Of a stretch of DNA of 40,056 nt, positions 39,403 through 40,056 are shown piece after piece. Each line of letters opens with the position of its first letter. The first letter of the stretch is position 1. A program made the position numbers and the translations under genes. Under the pieces are notes generated by a model. It ran no database searches. It was not told the DNA's origin and saw nothing but the letters and a program-made list of their open reading frames with translations. This stretch comes from Mycobacterium colombiense (lineage in GTDB: Bacteria; Actinomycetota; Actinomycetes; Mycobacteriales; Mycobacteriaceae): positions 1 to 40,056 of the forward strand of contig NZ_QMEU01000034.1 of assembly GCF_003284975.1 (NCBI RefSeq), written 5' to 3'.

Positions 39403-39824
39403 CGCTCGTCGTGCGCGCTGCCATGACCGAGCACCCGATTTCGCTGGCCGAGCACGAAGAGCTGGTGGGGCATCAATCCGCCGGCGCCGTCGTCGGGTTC
39501 GTCGGCGTGATCCGCGACCACGACGGCGGACGGCGGGTGGTGCGACTCGAGTACTCAGCGCACCCGTCGGCCGATCAAGTCATCGCCGACGTGGTGGCCG
39601 ACGTGGCCGGGCAATCCAGCGGCGTGCGTGCCGTGGCCGCCAGCCACCGGATCGGCGCGCTGCGTATCGGAGAGGCCGCGCTAGTGGCGGCCGTGGCCGC
39701 CGATCACCGGCAGGCCGCGTTCGCCACCTGCGCGCATCTGGTGGACACCATCAAGGCACGGCTTCCGGTGTGGAAGCACCAATTTTTCGCCGACGGGACC
39801 GAGGAGTGGGTCGGCTCGGCCTGA
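39399..39824 (+). CDS. moaE2: Molybdopterin synthase catalytic subunit MoaE2
   Basis: A 141-residue large subunit of molybdopterin synthase; with the MoaD thiocarboxylate it makes the dithiolene. [33 protein letters not shown] and [23 protein letters not shown] are family marks, and the catalytic Lys region is [20 protein letters not shown]. MoaD is not in this window, so it must come from elsewhere. ATG at 39399 overlaps the mog stop. It is Rv0866-like. A strong hairpin follows 20 bases after the stop. Confidence 0.95.
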   Translation: MTLVVRAAMTEHPISLAEHEELVGHQSAGAVVGFVGVIRDHDGGRRVVRLEYSAHPSADQVIADVVADVAGQSSGVRAVAASHRIGALRIGEAALVAAVAADHRQAAFATCAHLVDTIKARLPVWKHQFFADGTEEWVGSA

Positions 39825-39844
39825 CATCACTCAGCCATGCCCAA

Positions 39845-39876
39845 CACGCCCCGAAGAGGAGGGTTTTCGGGGCGTG
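39845..39876. terminator. Hairpin terminator between moaE2 and rpfA
   Basis: CACGCCCCGAA (39845-39855) and TTCGGGGCGTG (39866-39876) form a perfect 11-base stem with a ten-base loop. It lies between the convergent stop codons of moaE2 and rpfA, so it can serve both. Confidence 0.85.
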
Positions 39877-39893
39877 CGGGGAGTGTGGCGGCG

Positions 39894-40056
39894 TTAGGCG
39901 CTAGGCGACGGCTGAGCGAGAGCGTCCAGCGCGTCGTTTCCCTGAACGTCTTGCGCCCGGATCGCGTCCCACAGCTGCTGGGTGTAGCCGGCGTCCTCGA
40001 CGTGCTGCGGCATGCCGGCCGGTACGAAGCCGTGGAAGTCCGTGTCCACGACGGGC
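39894..40056 (-). CDS. rpfA: Resuscitation-promoting factor RpfA, C-terminal end (partial)
   Basis: The last 53 codons of a minus-strand gene that runs out of the window. It ends QQLWDAIRAQDVQGNDALDALAQ plus a short tail (split here: YTQQLWDAIRAQD, VQGNDALDALAQ). This matches the C-terminus of M. tuberculosis RpfA (Rv0867c), which has YTKKLWQAIRAQDVCGNDALDSLAQ-type residues, as recalled. The Cys of the M. tuberculosis AQDVCGND segment is Gln here. The catalytic lysozyme-like domain that cleaves peptidoglycan lies outside the window. Gene order (moaE2 then rpfA convergent) supports the assignment. Confidence 0.88.
   Translation of the reverse strand, partial: PVVDTDFHGFVPAGMPQHVEDAGYTQQLWDAIRAQDVQGNDALDALAQPSPSA

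Noticed and set aside
1..40056. tRNA, rRNA, insertion sequence, integrase or prophage genes
   Set aside because: No cloverleaf sequence, transposase motif or phage protein was recognised on either strand by reading; a tool search could still find small RNAs.

Overview
The window is high-GC mycobacterial DNA. It has GTG starts, ATGA/GTGA start-stop overlaps, an Mce operon end, Mce-associated membrane proteins and F420-type luciferase-like enzymes. Gene order in the second half follows the M. tuberculosis Rv0853c-Rv0867c block (keto-acid decarboxylase, SRPBCC, Far, two SRPBCC, dapC, fadA, fadB, then XPB helicase, its partner, a small acidic protein, moaC2, mog, moaE2, rpfA). From memory of that order, fadB and the XPB gene are neighbours in M. 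tuberculosis. Here about 9.7 kb of extra genes lies between them, and the left 15 kb is also accessory. This suggests a non-tuberculosis, probably slow-growing Mycobacterium such as an M. avium-complex member. That assignment is inference.

Region by region. 1-4.5 kb: end of an mce operon (mceE tail, mceF), then a secreted protein and two Mce-associated membrane proteins on the opposite strand, and a small secreted protein. 4.5-7.7 kb: a TetR regulator divergent, across a perfect 18-bp palindrome, from four coupled membrane genes (two paralogous 7-TM-like proteins, then cytochrome oxidase subunit III-like and IV-like proteins). 7.7-15.1 kb: P450, a second TetR, an enoyl-CoA hydratase coupled to a secreted MmpS-like protein, an LpqH-like lipoprotein, an amidohydrolase / FadD3-like CoA ligase / duplicated-domain protein operon, and a bacterioferritin-associated ferredoxin. 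15.1-24.4 kb: decarboxylase, three SRPBCC proteins around Far, the aminotransferase dapC, and fadA-fadB closed by a 25-bp perfect terminator hairpin. 24.5-34 kb: accessory redox block with a methyltransferase, two luciferase-like F420 enzymes, three class A flavin monooxygenases, TetR, an ABM-domain protein, a DUF35-thiolase pair and a SpoIIAA-like protein. 34-40 kb: XPB helicase, a helicase-associated/WYL-tailed partner, and the second molybdopterin set moaC2-mog-moaE2, ending in a terminator and the 3-prime end of rpfA.

The most unusual signal is a 54-bp-period repeat with a 45-bp core and 7-bp complementary ends, resembling a mycobacterial interspersed repetitive unit. It occurs at two loci. 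Three identical copies sit in frame inside far and add 54 residues to a protein otherwise of family length (359 aa). Two copies fill the DUF35-thiolase intergenic gap, where they form a 41-codon reading frame that abuts the upstream stop and overlaps the downstream start. Both loci read the repeat in the same frame.

A second theme is transcriptional. Seven starts in the decarboxylase-SRPBCC-dapC block and at the third TetR and its downstream gene have TANNNT placed 6-8 nt before the start codon, the layout expected for leaderless mRNAs.

No rRNA, tRNA, CRISPR array, insertion sequence or prophage gene was seen. No gap between genes exceeds 300 bases; the largest is 20756-21032.
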